Source of the DNA: Janthinobacterium sp. TB1-E2
Lineage (GTDB): Bacteria > Pseudomonadota > Gammaproteobacteria > Burkholderiales > Burkholderiaceae_D
Assembly (NCBI RefSeq): GCF_036885605.1
Contig: NZ_CP142523.1
Span: 3,162,001 to 3,226,000 of the forward strand
DNA: 64,000 nt
Direction of reading: 5' to 3'
Below, in pieces: positions 1 to 8,205 of this stretch. How positions within the stretch are numbered: position 1 is the stretch's first letter; each line of letters begins with the position of its first letter. Both the position numbers and the translations under genes were made by a program. The notes under the pieces were generated by a model. It had not been told where the DNA came from. It made no database searches and saw nothing but the letters and a program-made list of their open reading frames with translations.

Positions 1-2
1 GG

Positions 3-476
3 CGCATTCCCGTGCTGGTCGACCACGAGACAGGCATCACCGTGTTCGAATCGGCCGCCATCTTGCTGTACCTGGCCGAGAAGACGGGGCGGCTGTTGCC
101 CGCGGCGCCCGCGCAGCGCTGGGCCGCCATCACCTGGCTGCAATTTCATGCGGCCAGCATGGGGCCGGTGCTGGGCCAGCGCGTGCATTTCGAGATCGAG
201 GAGAGAGGCGCAAATGCGGCCGCCACGGCACACTTTCGCCAGCTTTGCGGCGCGGCGCTGGCCACCATGGATGGCCGCCTGGCGGCCAACGCCTACCTTG
301 CCGGCGACGACTATTCCATTGCCGACATCGCCAGCTTCGGCTGGCTGCACATCGCCCGCATCGTCGGCTTCGATTTATCCGCCTGGCCCCACGTCAGCAG
401 CTGGTACGCCCGCGTGGCGGCCCGCCCGGCCGTGCAGCTGGGCGTCACTATCCCCGCGCCCGCCACGGGCGCCTGA
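3..476 (+). CDS. Glutathione S-transferase, 5'-truncated by window edge
   Basis: C-terminal three quarters of a cytosolic glutathione S-transferase, which conjugates or reduces substrates with glutathione. The reading frame is open from base 3 and enters the gene inside the thioredoxin-like N-terminal domain: the visible IPVLVD and ESAAILLYLAEK stretches are the cis-proline loop and the Glu-Ser pair that holds the gamma-glutamyl group of glutathione. The all-helical C-terminal domain follows, with the usual SIADI helix motif near residue 100 of the visible part. The true start and the catalytic Ser/Cys/Tyr residue lie before the window. It ends 18 bp before the next gene, which may be co-transcribed. 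The substrate cannot be told. Confidence 0.85.
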   Translation, partial: RIPVLVDHETGITVFESAAILLYLAEKTGRLLPAAPAQRWAAITWLQFHAASMGPVLGQRVHFEIEERGANAAATAHFRQLCGAALATMDGRLAANAYLAGDDYSIADIASFGWLHIARIVGFDLSAWPHVSSWYARVAARPAVQLGVTIPAPATGA

Positions 477-494
477 TTTTTATCGAGGAACAGC

Positions 495-1520
495 ATGAGC
501 AATGACAACACGGAAGGCGCCTCGTCGCAGGCCTTCACCCAGCACCGCGGCTACCGCCGCATGTTCGCGCCCGGCGCGCTTACCCTCGGCATTTATCTGC
601 CGCTGCGCTTTTACCAGGGCGACATGCAGGCGCTGGCCGGCCAGGCCGACCTGGTCGCCGCCATGGACAGGCAAGGCTTTGCCGCCGCCTGGGTGCGCGA
701 TATTCCCCTGTTCGACCCGCGCTTCGGCGATGCAGGCCAGATGTTCGACCCGTGGACCTATCTCGCCTACCTGGCGGCGCGCACGGACTCGCTGGCCCTG
801 GCCACGGGCAGCGCCATTTTTACCCTGCGCCATCCCATCGACTTGGCCAAGGCGGCCGCCAGCATCGACCAGCTGTCGGGCGGGCGCCTGGTGCTGGGCA
901 CGGCCTCGGGCGACCGCGCCAGCGAATTTCCCGCGTATGGCGTGCCGTACGATACGCGCGGCGAACGCTATGCGCAGGCCGTGCACCTGTTCCGCCAGTT
1001 GCTGCGCCCTGGCCCCGCGCATGTCAGCAGCCCGCTGGGCAGGATTGAGGGCCTCGAACTGCTGCCCAAGCCCGTGGCGGGCGCCATTCCCCTGATCGTC
1101 ACCAGTTCCTCGGGCCAGCCTTTGGCATGGATAGGGCGGCATGCCGATGGCTGGCTGACGTATCCGGAAGCGACCGGTACGCCGGACGGGCCGCGCCGGC
1201 TGGCGGAAAAGATCCGCGCCTGGCGCCAGTGCATCCCGGATGGCGGCTTTCGTCCGCACATGTGCAATGAGTGGCTGGATCTGGTGGACGACCCTGACTA
1301 CCCGCGCACGCCCGTGCGCAGCGGCTATGTGCTGCGCACGGGGCGCAAGGGATTGATCGATCTGCTGGGGGAATGGCAGGAAGCGGGCGTCAACCATGCG
1401 GCACTGGGCATCCAGCATGGCCAGCGTCCGGCCCCCGAGGTGCTGCAGGAACTGGCGCAGGAAGTGCTGCCGCATTTTCCTGCGCATGCGGCGCCGGCCA
1501 GCGCCGTGCCGCGCTGGTAA
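495..1520 (+). CDS. Luciferase-like (LLM class) flavin oxidoreductase
   Basis: A 341-residue protein of the bacterial luciferase-like monooxygenase superfamily, which uses reduced flavin to oxidise small organic substrates. It has the family's TIM-barrel hallmarks: a beta strand followed by GFAAAWVRD near residue 60, the segment LALATGSAIFTLRHP around residues 100-114, and DQLSGGRLVLGTASGD around 121-137, which binds the flavin phosphate. The sequence most resembles the small 'luciferase-type oxidoreductase, BA3436' subgroup; that assignment is from memory of the family. The start follows a GAGGAA ribosome-binding site 6 bp upstream. It sits just behind the glutathione S-transferase gene, which suggests a detoxification or sulfur-compound context, but the substrate is unknown. 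Confidence 0.82.
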   Translation: MSNDNTEGASSQAFTQHRGYRRMFAPGALTLGIYLPLRFYQGDMQALAGQADLVAAMDRQGFAAAWVRDIPLFDPRFGDAGQMFDPWTYLAYLAARTDSLALATGSAIFTLRHPIDLAKAAASIDQLSGGRLVLGTASGDRASEFPAYGVPYDTRGERYAQAVHLFRQLLRPGPAHVSSPLGRIEGLELLPKPVAGAIPLIVTSSSGQPLAWIGRHADGWLTYPEATGTPDGPRRLAEKIRAWRQCIPDGGFRPHMCNEWLDLVDDPDYPRTPVRSGYVLRTGRKGLIDLLGEWQEAGVNHAALGIQHGQRPAPEVLQELAQEVLPHFPAHAAPASAVPRW

Positions 1521-1526
1521 GTCCGC

Positions 1527-2813
1527 TTAGAACGCTTGGCTGGCGGCGTAAATGAGCAAGCCGGCCAGGCCGCCCACGACGGTGCCGTTGATGCGGATGA
1601 ATTGCAGGTCGCGCCCGATGGCCAGTTCGATGCGTTCGCTCATTTCTTCCTTGCTCCACAGGTCCAGGCGGCTGGCGATGAAGGCGCCCACTTCGCCCCG
1701 GTAGCGGCGCACTAGCGATCCGCTGCCGGCGACGATGGCGCCGTTCAGCCATGCCCGCGCATGGTCGTCCGTGCCCAGCACCCGGCCCGTGTTGCGCGCC
1801 AGGCTGGCGATGGCTTGCGCCAGCACGGGCTGGTCCGCGTGCAGGTCGGCCAGCACGCGCGTGCTGATGTGCTTCCACACGTCACCCAGCATGGCTTGCA
1901 CCGTGTCGCTGGCGATCAGTTGCAACTGGTAGCGGCGCACCGTGTCCTGCCACTGCGGGTCGGCCTTCAGGTGCAGTGCGCTGTCGGCGATCCAGCCGGC
2001 GATGCGCTGGCGCAGCGGGTGTCCGGGATCGATGCGCACGGCGAGCGCGAATTTTTGCAGCGAGGCGATCATGCGCGGCTCGTACGCCTTCACGGCCTTT
2101 TTCACGAGCGCGTTCTCGATCTGGAAGGCGCCCAGCACGAAGTCGCCGATGGCCGCGTGGTGCGCCTCGTCGTCGAGGAAGGCGGCGCCGCGGTCGAGCA
2201 GGAAGTCCAGCAATTCTTGCGGCTTGCCGTCGGCGATCAGCGCATCGATGCAGTCGGCCGCCACGTCCGACAGGTTCAATTGACCGAGGTAGCCGCTGGC
2301 CTGCTCGCGCAGCAGGTGGCCCAGCTTGTCGTGGTCGGCCATCGCCAGCAGCTGTCTGGCGACACCGGCGCTGGCCATGCCCAGCTGCCGCGCGTGGGCC
2401 TCGTCACTGAGCCAGGCGCCCAGGCGCGCGGCGGGGTCGGCTTGCGCGATGCGTTCGGCGATGCCTTGCTCGGTAATGAAATGGTTTTCCACGAAGGCGC
2501 CCAGGCTGCGCCCGATGTCGGCCTTGCTGTTCGGGATGATGGCCGTATGCCACAGGGGAATGCCCAGCGGGTGGCGGAATAGGGCGACGACGGCGAACCA
2601 GTCGGCGATCGCGCCCACCATGGACGCTTCGGCAAACGCTTCCACATAGCCCCAGGCCGGGTGGCCGCCGCGCTGCGAGCGGGCCACGGCAAACACCAGC
2701 GCGGCGAGCAGCAGCAAGCCAACGGCCAGCCACTGCATGCTGCGCAGGCGCGCGCGCTTGAGCTGGTCCGTGCTGTGGTCCAGCTGTTTGATGAGGTCGG
2801 GGGAGCGTTGCAT
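1527..2813 (-). CDS. DUF445 (YjiN-like) inner-membrane protein
   Basis: A 428-residue member of the DUF445/YjiN family, of unknown biochemical function. A hydrophobic segment at residues 27-44 anchors the N-terminus, and the conserved motif GAIADWFAVVALFRHPLG follows near residue 66-84. The middle is a long amphipathic helical region. A second hydrophobic segment, containing GGLAGLLIYAA, closes the protein. The start was placed at the ATG at 2813 because the family begins a few residues before the first membrane segment; the open frame continues 62 codons upstream without similarity. It is convergent with the oxidoreductase gene, with 6 bp between the stops. Confidence 0.85.
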   Translation of the reverse strand: MQRSPDLIKQLDHSTDQLKRARLRSMQWLAVGLLLLAALVFAVARSQRGGHPAWGYVEAFAEASMVGAIADWFAVVALFRHPLGIPLWHTAIIPNSKADIGRSLGAFVENHFITEQGIAERIAQADPAARLGAWLSDEAHARQLGMASAGVARQLLAMADHDKLGHLLREQASGYLGQLNLSDVAADCIDALIADGKPQELLDFLLDRGAAFLDDEAHHAAIGDFVLGAFQIENALVKKAVKAYEPRMIASLQKFALAVRIDPGHPLRQRIAGWIADSALHLKADPQWQDTVRRYQLQLIASDTVQAMLGDVWKHISTRVLADLHADQPVLAQAIASLARNTGRVLGTDDHARAWLNGAIVAGSGSLVRRYRGEVGAFIASRLDLWSKEEMSERIELAIGRDLQFIRINGTVVGGLAGLLIYAASQAF

Positions 2814-2872
2814 CGATGGCGGTCTGCAGGGTTGCGAGACCGCCATCTTACTGCGATGGCGCAGTGGAGGGA

Positions 2873-4270
2873 TTACTGTTGCGGATGCAGCAGCGAACGG
2901 CGGCGCGCGTAGCCGAAGTAGATGACCAGACCGATCACGAGCCAAATGGTAAAGGCCACCCAGGTGACCCAGCTGAGGAAGGTCATCAGGCCCACGCACA
3001 GGATCACTGCCAGCGCCGGCACGTACGGCACGCCAGGGCAGCGGAAGGCGCGCGGCAGGTCCGGACGCTTCTTGCGCAGCACCACGACGGCGACGGAGAC
3101 CATGGTGAAGGCGGCCAGGGTGCCGATGTTGATCAGCTCAGCGAGGATGTTGAGTGGGATCACGGCGGCGATCAGGCCGAAGACGATGCCGACCAGCCAG
3201 GTGGCGAAGAACGGCGTGTGGAAGCGCGGGTGCACGGTCGACAGGCGCTTGGGCAGCAAGCCGTCGCGCGACATGGCGAAGATGATGCGCGTCTGGCCGA
3301 AGGCCATCACGAGGATCACGGTGGTCATGCCGAGGATGGCGCCCAGGTCGACGAAGCCGGCGATCCAGTTTTCGCCTGCATATTGCAGGGCCAGCGAGAC
3401 GGGATGGTCGACGCCGAGGAATTTTTGATATGGCACGATGCCCGTCATGATGGCCGACACCACGACGTACAGCACGGCGCACACGGCCAAGGATCCTATG
3501 ATGCCGATCGGCAGGTCGCGCGACGGTTTCTTGACTTCCTCGGCGGCCGAAGTGACGGCGTCAAAGCCGATGAAGGCGAAGAAGACGAGGGCGGCGGCGC
3601 TCAGCATGCCGTGGTAGCCGAAGGGCATGTAGGGCTGCCAGTTGGCCGGCTGCACGTGGCGCGCGCCGAAGATGATGAACAGCAGGACCACGCCCACCTT
3701 GATGGCCACCATGATGTTGTTCAGGCGCGCCGATTCGCGCACGCCCCAGCCCAGCATGGCCGTCAGCAGCAGCATGATGACGAGGGCCGGCAGGTTGATG
3801 AAGGTGGTCACGCCAGGCAGGGCACCGGGTGCGGCCGTCAGGGCGACGGGCAGGGCGATGCCAAAGCCCGACAGCAGCGACTGGAAGTAGCCGGACCAGC
3901 CGACGGAGACGGCGGCCGCGGCCAGGCCGTACTCGAGTAGCAAGTCCCAGCCTATCATCCAGGCGGCCAGCTCGCCCAAAGTGGCATAGCTGTAGGTATA
4001 GATGGAGCCGGCCACGGGCACGGTGGAAGCGAATTCCGCATAGCACAGGGCGGCGAAGCAGCAGGCGACGGCCGCCACGACGAACGACAGCGACAGGGCG
4101 GGGCCGGCCGTCAGCGCGCCCGTGCCGGTCAGCACGAAAATGCCCGTGCCGACGATGGCGCCTATGCCCATGAGGACAAGGTCGAAGGGCCCCAGCACTT
4201 TCGCCAGACCTCCCGGTTTCTTGCTGTGGGCGATCATGTCATCCAAATTCTTGGTTCTAAATAAGCTCAC
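2873..4270 (-). CDS. APC-family amino acid permease
   Basis: A 465-residue secondary transporter of the amino acid-polyamine-organocation superfamily, closest in pattern to the cationic amino-acid/YfnA group. About 12 membrane helices are visible. The signature GIGAIVGTGIFVLTG at residues 36-50 is the broken helix 1 that binds the substrate amino and carboxyl groups, and FAFIGFDAVTSAAEE near residue 230 is the helix 6 counterpart with the conserved Phe-Asp pair. The length is typical. The N-terminal sequence RTKNLDDMIAHSK is also typical of this group. It likely imports an amino acid with protons, but the specific substrate is not evident. No operon partner is obvious; DUF445 lies 60 bp downstream on the same strand. 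Confidence 0.88.
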   Translation of the reverse strand: MSLFRTKNLDDMIAHSKKPGGLAKVLGPFDLVLMGIGAIVGTGIFVLTGTGALTAGPALSLSFVVAAVACCFAALCYAEFASTVPVAGSIYTYSYATLGELAAWMIGWDLLLEYGLAAAAVSVGWSGYFQSLLSGFGIALPVALTAAPGALPGVTTFINLPALVIMLLLTAMLGWGVRESARLNNIMVAIKVGVVLLFIIFGARHVQPANWQPYMPFGYHGMLSAAALVFFAFIGFDAVTSAAEEVKKPSRDLPIGIIGSLAVCAVLYVVVSAIMTGIVPYQKFLGVDHPVSLALQYAGENWIAGFVDLGAILGMTTVILVMAFGQTRIIFAMSRDGLLPKRLSTVHPRFHTPFFATWLVGIVFGLIAAVIPLNILAELINIGTLAAFTMVSVAVVVLRKKRPDLPRAFRCPGVPYVPALAVILCVGLMTFLSWVTWVAFTIWLVIGLVIYFGYARRRSLLHPQQ

Positions 4271-4416
4271 TGTGTCTCCTGGTGGTTTTTGTCATGGCGC
4301 CATTGCCGCCTCGTGAGTAGCACGACGCAGCCAGATTCTAGCCCACGCGCCCTTGATTCCAGAAGGAAAACCGTACGGTGCCGTGCGCGCCAGCCCCGCA
4401 AACTTGTCCGGCAGGC

Positions 4417-4449
4417 AAAAAAACAGCCCCGGATGGTGGCCCGGGGCTG
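4417..4449 (-). terminator. Rho-independent terminator of the aga operon
   Basis: On the minus strand, CAGCCCCGG (4441-4449) pairs with CCGGGGCTG (4424-4432) through an 8-nt loop and is followed by seven T residues (4423-4417). It lies 33 bp after the stop of the MFS permease gene, so it is the natural end of the six-gene minus-strand operon and insulates it from the APC permease gene. Confidence 0.93.
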
Positions 4450-4481
4450 GAAAGGAGACTGCTACAGTTGGTTACTCTGGC

Positions 4482-6269
4482 TTACTTGGCAAAGTGCGCT
4501 TCGATCTCTTCCAAGGTCTTGCCCTTGGTTTCGGGGAGCAAAAACGCTGCCGCCAGGAAATACAGCACCGTGCAGCCGGCGCCAAAGAAGAACAGGGTCG
4601 AATAGCCGTGCAAGCCCACGGTCGGCAGGAAGATGGCGGCGATCACCGTCGAGACGAACTGGTTGACGAGCAGCGCGATGCTCATGCCGTTCGAGCGGAT
4701 GCGCGTCGGCATCAGTTCGGACAGGGCCAGCCACACGCACACGCCCGGTCCCACGGCAAAGCTGGACACGAACACGCAGATGGCAATGGCCACCAGCCAG
4801 CCGTGCGTCGACGAGGGCACGGGGCCCAGGCTGGCCTTCTCGATGCGCAGCGGCGCTTCGCGCCCGGCGGCCGGGTCGGCGAACGGATTCAGGTGCAGCT
4901 TGCGGAAGAACACGCCGATCACGCTGTCAGGCTGCACGGCGTCGTCGCGGGCGATCGTCACCTGGCGCAGCACGGGGTCGTCGCTGCGCAAGCTTTTCAC
5001 GTTGGTGAACGGGCCGTAGGCGTAGGCGATGGTCAGCTGCTGCGGCGTGCCGTCGGCCGCCGCGCCCAGGGCCGTCAAGGCGGCCGCATCGAGGTTCAGG
5101 GCCAGGCCATCGGCCTGCACCTGCGCCGCGATGGCGGGGCGCACGTCGATCAGATGGGCTTCGGCGCCGCGGAACAGCAGGCCGGCCGCCAGCAGCGAGA
5201 CGACGATGCCGCCCGTGCCCAGCATCAGCAGGAACTTGCGGCCCTTGCGGTCGACCAGCAGCACGGCCACCACCGTCATCACGGCATTGAGTACTTTCAG
5301 CAAGACGTCCGCCATGTTGGCCGAGGCGCCCGACAGGCCGGCCTGGTTCAGGATATTGACGACATAAGCGAGGATGGAATTGATGCCCGTCGCCTGCGTG
5401 CAGGCGAGGATCAAACAAGCGAGCAGGAAGGGCAGCACGTAGCGGCGGCTCAGCAGTGGATCTTTCGCCTTGCCGCTGGCCTTGGCTGTATTCTCGGGCG
5501 TATCTTGCATCTCGCGCAGCTCGACGTCGGCGGCGGCGGGCAGGCGCGTGCGCAGCAGCGACTGGCGCGCCAGCTCGATGCGGCCCCGTTGCGCCAGCCA
5601 GCGCGGCGACTCGGCCAGCAGCAGGGCGCCGACGGTAAACACGAGGCCCGGCGTCAGACAGACCCAGAAGATGCTGCGCCAGGCCTGGTCCTTGGCCGTG
5701 AAGATGGCGGCAATGCGGCCCGCTTCCGGCAACGCTTGCGCCGCCTGCGTGGCCGTTTCCACCGTCTGCGCCTGCATCAGGCCGATCAGGGCGGCCGCCA
5801 CCAGGCCGATGGTCAGCAGCAGCTGGAACAGGGCGGCGCCGCGTCCACGCTGCTGCGCGGGCAGGCATTCAGCCAGGTACAGGGGCACGACGACGCCGAT
5901 CAAGCCGCCACTGATGCCTTGCAGCAGACGGCCCAGCAGCAGCGGCGTGTAGCCGTCGGCCAGCGCGATCAGCGGGATGCTGGCGCTGAACAGGGCGCCG
6001 GCCAGGAACATCACCCAGCGCCGGCCCAAGAGGTCGGCCAGGGCGCCGGCGAACAGCGACGACAGCACGGAACCCAATAGCACGGCGGCGACGATAAAGC
6101 TCAGCTGCTGGGCCGTCAGTTTCCAGGCCACGGAGGCCGTCGATTCCAGGTAGGGCAGGGCGCCGGCGATGATGCCGATGTCTATGCCGTACAGCAATCC
6201 CCCCATGCCGGCAATAAATAGCAGGTAGCGCATGGCCCACACGGGGGCCTTGTGTGACGTGTCGTGCAT
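4482..6269 (-). CDS. Sugar-porter MFS permease with periplasmic insert, likely GalNAc uptake
   Basis: A 595-residue major-facilitator transporter of the sugar-porter family, larger than the usual 450-480 residues. Landmarks: FAGALADLLGRRWVM (residues 73-87), ESPRWL (220-225), QATGINSILAYV (292-303), VDRKGRK (339-345), VGPGVCVWLALSELMP after helix 10 and a terminal PETKGKTLEEIE. An extra segment of about 120 residues (roughly 368-489) lies between helices 9 and 10. By MFS topology this loop faces the periplasm; a shorter insert follows helix 5. It is last in the aga operon, 35 bp after agaA, so it most likely moves GalNAc or galactosamine across the inner membrane, the role called AgaP in other Proteobacteria. 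Specificity is inferred from position only. The start at 6269 was preferred over a 101-codon upstream extension that lacks similarity. Confidence 0.85.
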   Translation of the reverse strand: MHDTSHKAPVWAMRYLLFIAGMGGLLYGIDIGIIAGALPYLESTASVAWKLTAQQLSFIVAAVLLGSVLSSLFAGALADLLGRRWVMFLAGALFSASIPLIALADGYTPLLLGRLLQGISGGLIGVVVPLYLAECLPAQQRGRGAALFQLLLTIGLVAAALIGLMQAQTVETATQAAQALPEAGRIAAIFTAKDQAWRSIFWVCLTPGLVFTVGALLLAESPRWLAQRGRIELARQSLLRTRLPAAADVELREMQDTPENTAKASGKAKDPLLSRRYVLPFLLACLILACTQATGINSILAYVVNILNQAGLSGASANMADVLLKVLNAVMTVVAVLLVDRKGRKFLLMLGTGGIVVSLLAAGLLFRGAEAHLIDVRPAIAAQVQADGLALNLDAAALTALGAAADGTPQQLTIAYAYGPFTNVKSLRSDDPVLRQVTIARDDAVQPDSVIGVFFRKLHLNPFADPAAGREAPLRIEKASLGPVPSSTHGWLVAIAICVFVSSFAVGPGVCVWLALSELMPTRIRSNGMSIALLVNQFVSTVIAAIFLPTVGLHGYSTLFFFGAGCTVLYFLAAAFLLPETKGKTLEEIEAHFAK

Positions 6270-6304
6270 GGTAACTCCGGGACGGGGTTGAGGTTGTGGA
6301 TGGT

Positions 6305-7399
6305 CTAGCGGGTGGAAAGATCGATGGCCGTGCCTTCGACGAAGACGGACACTGGCTGTAATTGGGAATCGAGGACGACGATATCGGCCCAGGCGCCCGG
6401 TGCCAATCGGCCCCGTTCGGATTCGCCCAGGTAGTCGGCCGGGTACAGCGACAAGCGGTTCGAGGCGTCGGCCAGGTCCAGGCCCAGGTCGACGAAATTG
6501 CGCAGGGCCTGGTCCATGGTCAGCACGCTGCCGGCCAGGGAACCCGTGGCCAGGCGCACGCAGCCCAGGCATTTGTAGACGCGCTGCGTGCCCAGGCCGT
6601 ATTCGCCGTCCGGCATGCCGGTGGCCGAGGTGGCATCCGTCACGCCGTACAGGCGCGGGATGGCGCGCAAGGCCGCGCGCAGGGCGCCCTTGGCCACGTG
6701 CTGCAGGTCGGGGATGATTTCCGCATATTCGGCATGCGCGAGGGCCGCGCCCACCATGCCCGGGTCGTAATGCGTCATGCCCGTCATGCCGTTGTACAGG
6801 TGGGTAAAGCCGGACACGCCGGCGTTCAGCGCCGCCACGCCTTCGTCATACGTGCCGGCGCTGTGGCCGATCTGCACGCGGATACCCATCGCCGCCAGTT
6901 GCGGGATCAGTTCCAGGTGGCCGGGGATTTCCGGCGCCATGGTCAAGACCTTGATGGGGGCGATGGCGTGGAAGCGCTGCACCAGCGCCAGGCTGGCCTG
7001 CACGACGTCGGGCGGCTGCGCGCCCAGGCGATGCAAATTCAAAAACGGGCCTTCCAGGTGCACGCCCAGCATGCGCGCGCCGTTGGCTGGGCGCTCGGCG
7101 ATGACGCCGGCCAGGCCTTGCAGGGCGCGCAGGATCGACGGTTCCTTGGCTGTCAGGGTCGTGCCCAGCAGGGCCGTGGTGCCGTGGCGCGCGTGCACTT
7201 GCGCCACGGTGGCGCCCGCGTTCCCGCCTTCCATGATGTCGACGCCGGCCGCGCCATGCACGTGCAGGTCGATGAAGCCGGGCAGGATGGTCAGCGCGCT
7301 GTCGGCGGCAGGGTCTTCTTGTATCTGGACGATGCGCTGGTCAAAGGTGATGGTGCCCGTGATCCAGCCAGATGGGGTAAGGATTCTGCCGCTCAGCAT
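6305..7399 (-). CDS. agaA: N-acetylgalactosamine-6-phosphate deacetylase (NagA/AgaA family)
   Basis: A 364-residue amidohydrolase that removes acetate from N-acetyl-hexosamine-6-phosphate in the cytoplasm. Metal and catalytic residues are visible: DLHVHG with His46 and His48, HLEGPF with Glu116, QIGHS with His179, FTHLYNGM with His200, and the catalytic Asp255 in TDATSATG. The fold is complete, including the C-terminal GAWADIVVLD strand. The sequence alone cannot separate GlcNAc-6-P from GalNAc-6-P deacetylases. The neighbours agaS and agaZ and the alpha-GalNAc-releasing enzymes across the divergent promoter favour GalNAc-6-P. The start is 3 bp after the agaR stop, which implies coupled translation. 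Confidence 0.9.
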   Translation of the reverse strand: MLSGRILTPSGWITGTITFDQRIVQIQEDPAADSALTILPGFIDLHVHGAAGVDIMEGGNAGATVAQVHARHGTTALLGTTLTAKEPSILRALQGLAGVIAERPANGARMLGVHLEGPFLNLHRLGAQPPDVVQASLALVQRFHAIAPIKVLTMAPEIPGHLELIPQLAAMGIRVQIGHSAGTYDEGVAALNAGVSGFTHLYNGMTGMTHYDPGMVGAALAHAEYAEIIPDLQHVAKGALRAALRAIPRLYGVTDATSATGMPDGEYGLGTQRVYKCLGCVRLATGSLAGSVLTMDQALRNFVDLGLDLADASNRLSLYPADYLGESERGRLAPGAWADIVVLDSQLQPVSVFVEGTAIDLSTR

Positions 7400-7402
7400 G
7401 TG

Positions 7403-8170
7403 TTATTCCGCTATAAAAAGTTCGATGCCCAGCTTTTGCAGCCCTTCGCGGTACTCCTGGCTGATGCTGGCATCGGTGATGACGGTATCGACCCGGTCCA
7501 GCTGCACGATGCGGTGCAGGCTGACGCGGCCGAACTTCGAGGCGTCCGTGAGGACGATGATTTTCTTCGCCCGTTCCACCATCTTGTGGTTCAGGCTTGC
7601 TTCCGCTTCGTGGTGGGTGGTGACGCCGAACTGCAGATCGAAGCCGTCGACGCCCAGAAACAGCTTGTCGAAGCTGTAGGCCTGCAGACAGGTTTCCGCC
7701 TGGCTGCCCTGGATCGACAGCGACTGCTTGCGCAGCAGGCCGCCCGTCAGGATCAGGTCCACGCCGGGCGCGTCGGCCAGTTCCCACGCGATGTTCAGGC
7801 CATTCGTGGCCACCGTCACGCCCGTCGCATCGCGCAGATGGCGCGCCAGCGAGATGGTGGTGGTGCCCGAGTCGATGATGATGTTGTCGCCCGGTTCCAC
7901 CAGCCGCGCCGCATAGGCGCCGATGCGCTCCTTCTGCTCGTGGTTGATGGCATCCTTCTGGCGTATCGTGTGTTCAAGCGGGGGCGTGCGCGTCAGGGTC
8001 GCGCCGCCGTGGCTGCGCGTGGCCATGCCTTGCGCTTCCAGCGCATTCAAGTCGCTGCGGATGGTGACAGCGGACACGCCGAGCTTTTCCACCAAGTCGG
8101 TCACTTGCACCGAGCCCTGCTGGGCAAGCATTTGGAGGATGGATTCACGGCGTTGGCTGGTATTTCGCAT
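7403..8170 (-). CDS. agaR: DeoR-family transcriptional repressor, AgaR-like
   Basis: A 255-residue DeoR-type regulator. The N-terminal winged helix (residues 5-57) has the recognition stretch DLVEKLGVSAVTIRSDLNAL, and the C-terminal sugar-phosphate-binding domain starts with IIDSGTTTISLARHL near residue 100. DeoR regulators of this kind release DNA on binding an intermediate of the pathway they control. It sits inside the aga operon between agaZ and agaA. TTTCG-containing repeats resembling known AgaR operators occur in front of agaS and in front of both plus-strand GalNAc units. It therefore probably autoregulates and controls the whole locus; this link is inferred. A 27-bp hairpin lies just upstream. 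Confidence 0.9.
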   Translation of the reverse strand: MRNTSQRRESILQMLAQQGSVQVTDLVEKLGVSAVTIRSDLNALEAQGMATRSHGGATLTRTPPLEHTIRQKDAINHEQKERIGAYAARLVEPGDNIIIDSGTTTISLARHLRDATGVTVATNGLNIAWELADAPGVDLILTGGLLRKQSLSIQGSQAETCLQAYSFDKLFLGVDGFDLQFGVTTHHEAEASLNHKMVERAKKIIVLTDASKFGRVSLHRIVQLDRVDTVITDASISQEYREGLQKLGIELFIAE

Positions 8171-8178
8171 GGTGGCGG

Positions 8179-8205
8179 GCTCGGTAAAAAGTGAAAATAC
8201 CGAGC
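8179..8205 (-). promoter_or_regulatory. Intercistronic hairpin between agaZ and agaR
   Basis: A perfect 8-bp inverted repeat, GCTCGGTA (8179-8186) and TACCGAGC (8198-8205), with an A/T-rich 11-nt loop, fills nearly all of the 35-bp gap between the agaZ stop and the agaR start. There is no T run, so it is more likely an mRNA-processing or stability stem, or a partial attenuator that lowers agaR output, than a full terminator. Confidence 0.6.

Noticed and set aside
480-1487. Minus-strand open frame of 335 codons opposite the luciferase-like gene
   Set aside because: No recognisable fold; the sense gene has a ribosome-binding site and flavin-binding motifs.
2816-3940. Plus-strand open frame of 374 codons opposite the APC permease
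   Set aside because: His/Asp/Glu-rich translation typical of an antisense frame of a membrane-protein gene.
4353-6080. Plus-strand open frame of 575 codons opposite the MFS permease
   Set aside because: Repetitive Gln/His/Arg composition and it runs through the aga operon terminator; the permease signatures are on the other strand.
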